This document shows positions 22,195 through 23,082 of a stretch of DNA of 23,082 bases, piece by piece. Positions within the stretch are counted from its first letter, which is position 1. Every line of letters begins with the position of its first letter. The notes under the pieces are model-generated. The model was not told the DNA's origin, did no database searches, and worked only from the letters and a program-made list of their open reading frames with translations. The stretch comes from Actinomycetes bacterium (GTDB taxonomy: Bacteria; Actinomycetota; Actinomycetes; S36-B12; GCA-2699445). The translations under genes and the position numbers were made by a program. The stretch lies in NCBI GenBank assembly GCA_022600255.1, contig JAHZKU010000085.1, positions 1-23,082 of the forward strand. Reading direction: 5' to 3'.

Positions 22195-23082
22195 ATGTCA
22201 GCGACAGTCGTGACTCCAGCAGAGCGCAAGCGCGCTCGGAACAGTGTCATCTACGGGTCTTCCGGAACTGTCGTTGAATGGTTCGACTACGGGCTTTACC
22301 TGTACTTGGTGCCGGTCATGGCGCCGCTGTTCTTTCCTTCCGACGACCCAGTCCTGTCGGCCATCGCGAGCCTCGGCGTCTTTGCCGCGGGGTCCATCAT
22401 GCGCATCGCTGGCGGCGCGTTCTACGGCCGAATCGGTGATCGTAAGGGTCGCAAGCAGGCCCTGGTGCTCTCCATCCTGCTGATGACCATCCCGTTGGGC
22501 CTCACCGCGTTCCTACCCACCTATGCCCAGATCGGCATTTGGGCTCCGATCCTGTTCACACTCATGCGATTGGCGCAAGGATTCTCGGCCGGTGGTGAGT
22601 ACAGCGGCACCATCGTGCAACTGGTGGAACAGGCTCCCACCAAGCGCCGTGGTTTCGTGGCTGCGACTGCCGTCCTGACGTCCGGTGTGGGCATCCTGTT
22701 GGCATCTTTGTCAGTCTCCGCGCTGACGACCTGGCTCAGTCCGGAGGCGATGTCTAGCTACGGCTGGCGGATTGGCTATCTGATCGGGGGACTGATCGGG
22801 TTGTGGGCCCTGGTGATGCGCCGGAAGATGGCCGAGACTGATGCGTTCGAGAAGGAGAAAGAGGATGGGACGGTTCCCAAACACCCCCTCCGCTACGCGT
22901 TGAAGAACCTGCCCGGCCCGGTTTTGATTGCCGCACTCCTCGCTGGGTACGGCGGCATCTTGTACTACGTCGTTCTGGGATTCGTGCCAACAATCCTGGA
23001 CTCGTTCACCGAGATCCAAAGTGACGTGGCGCTCTGGATAACGACGGGAATGACGGTGGTGTACGCGTTCGCCACGCCTGCA
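22195..23082 (+). CDS. MFS transporter, metabolite:H+ symporter (MHS) family; 3' end cut by the window
   Basis: The frame stays open from ATG 22195 to the last base (296 codons); MHS members are about 420-450 aa, so roughly two-thirds is present. The start has the family's VEWFDYGLYLYL in span 1, then motif A FYGRIGDRKGRKQAL and the signature RLAQGFSAGGEYSGTIVQLVEQAP, as in ProP, KgtP and ShiA. These proton symporters import dicarboxylates, compatible solutes, shikimate or related organic acids. About eight spans are visible, with the central cytosolic loop (RKMAETDAFEKEKEDGT). It is divergent from the SRPBCC-SDR-EthA row with a shared ~100-base promoter region, so it may import the substrate of those enzymes (inference). 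It is only partial here, and the substrate cannot be told. Confidence 0.9.
   Translation, partial: MSATVVTPAERKRARNSVIYGSSGTVVEWFDYGLYLYLVPVMAPLFFPSDDPVLSAIASLGVFAAGSIMRIAGGAFYGRIGDRKGRKQALVLSILLMTIPLGLTAFLPTYAQIGIWAPILFTLMRLAQGFSAGGEYSGTIVQLVEQAPTKRRGFVAATAVLTSGVGILLASLSVSALTTWLSPEAMSSYGWRIGYLIGGLIGLWALVMRRKMAETDAFEKEKEDGTVPKHPLRYALKNLPGPVLIAALLAGYGGILYYVVLGFVPTILDSFTEIQSDVALWITTGMTVVYAFATPA

Noticed and set aside
1..23082. CRISPR, phage, transposon or defence genes
   Set aside because: No regularly spaced repeats, transposase, integrase, toxin-antitoxin or restriction motifs were found in any frame; genes look like ordinary chromosomal content.

Overview
The window is visibly GC-rich and carries gene families typical of high-GC Actinomycetota: a resuscitation-promoting-factor (Rpf) muralytic protein, an EthA-type Baeyer-Villiger monooxygenase, an EchA6-like crotonase, a Ddn-like deazaflavin (F420) oxidoreductase, DUF3054 and DUF202 membrane proteins, and a wall-sorting-like tail. 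GTG and TTG starts are common, and several starts lie 6-7 nt behind a TANNNT box, as expected of leaderless actinobacterial transcripts. The order or genus cannot be fixed by eye. I see no tRNA, rRNA, CRISPR array, insertion sequence, phage or plasmid gene.

Layout: (1) 34-744 rpiA (-). (2) 1087-3934 a plus-strand run of ROK fructokinase, D-cysteine desulfhydrase-like PLP enzyme and EchA6-like pseudo-crotonase. (3) 4035-8537 a plus-strand run of a secreted lysozyme-like protein, a DUF255/YyaL thioredoxin-fold protein, a SpoIIAA-like protein, a small Thr/Pro-rich wall-anchored-type protein and MTA/SAH nucleosidase. (4) 8587-10272 an unrecognised secreted 561-aa protein (-). (5) 10541-12140 a Ddn-like oxidoreductase followed by DUF202-DUF202-DUF3054 membrane genes joined by GTGA overlaps. 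(6) 12148-13541 an endonuclease/exonuclease/phosphatase protein and an Rpf protein (-), separated by a long hairpin terminator. (7) 13934-16612 an 892-aa asparagine synthetase with an extra C-terminal domain, preceded by a 390-base upstream region holding a possible leader peptide and heptamer repeats. (8) 16886-19234 a DHA2 drug-type MFS transporter and a DUF805 membrane protein (+). (9) 22096-19290 a minus-strand SRPBCC-SDR-EthA cluster, divergent from an MHS-family MFS transporter that runs off the right edge.

The most notable item is the asnB gene. An intact class-II glutaminase and PP-loop synthetase are fused in one frame to about 245 residues that look like the COG1478 F420-0:gamma-glutamyl ligase (CofE-like) family. 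That joins an amide-forming and a peptide-bond-forming ATP/GTP-type chemistry in one polypeptide, next to a candidate leader ORF. Second are the EchA6-like crotonase, in which both catalytic glutamates are replaced, and the compact SRPBCC/SDR/BVMO + MHS transporter locus, which suggests uptake and oxidation of a carbonyl or lipid-like compound.
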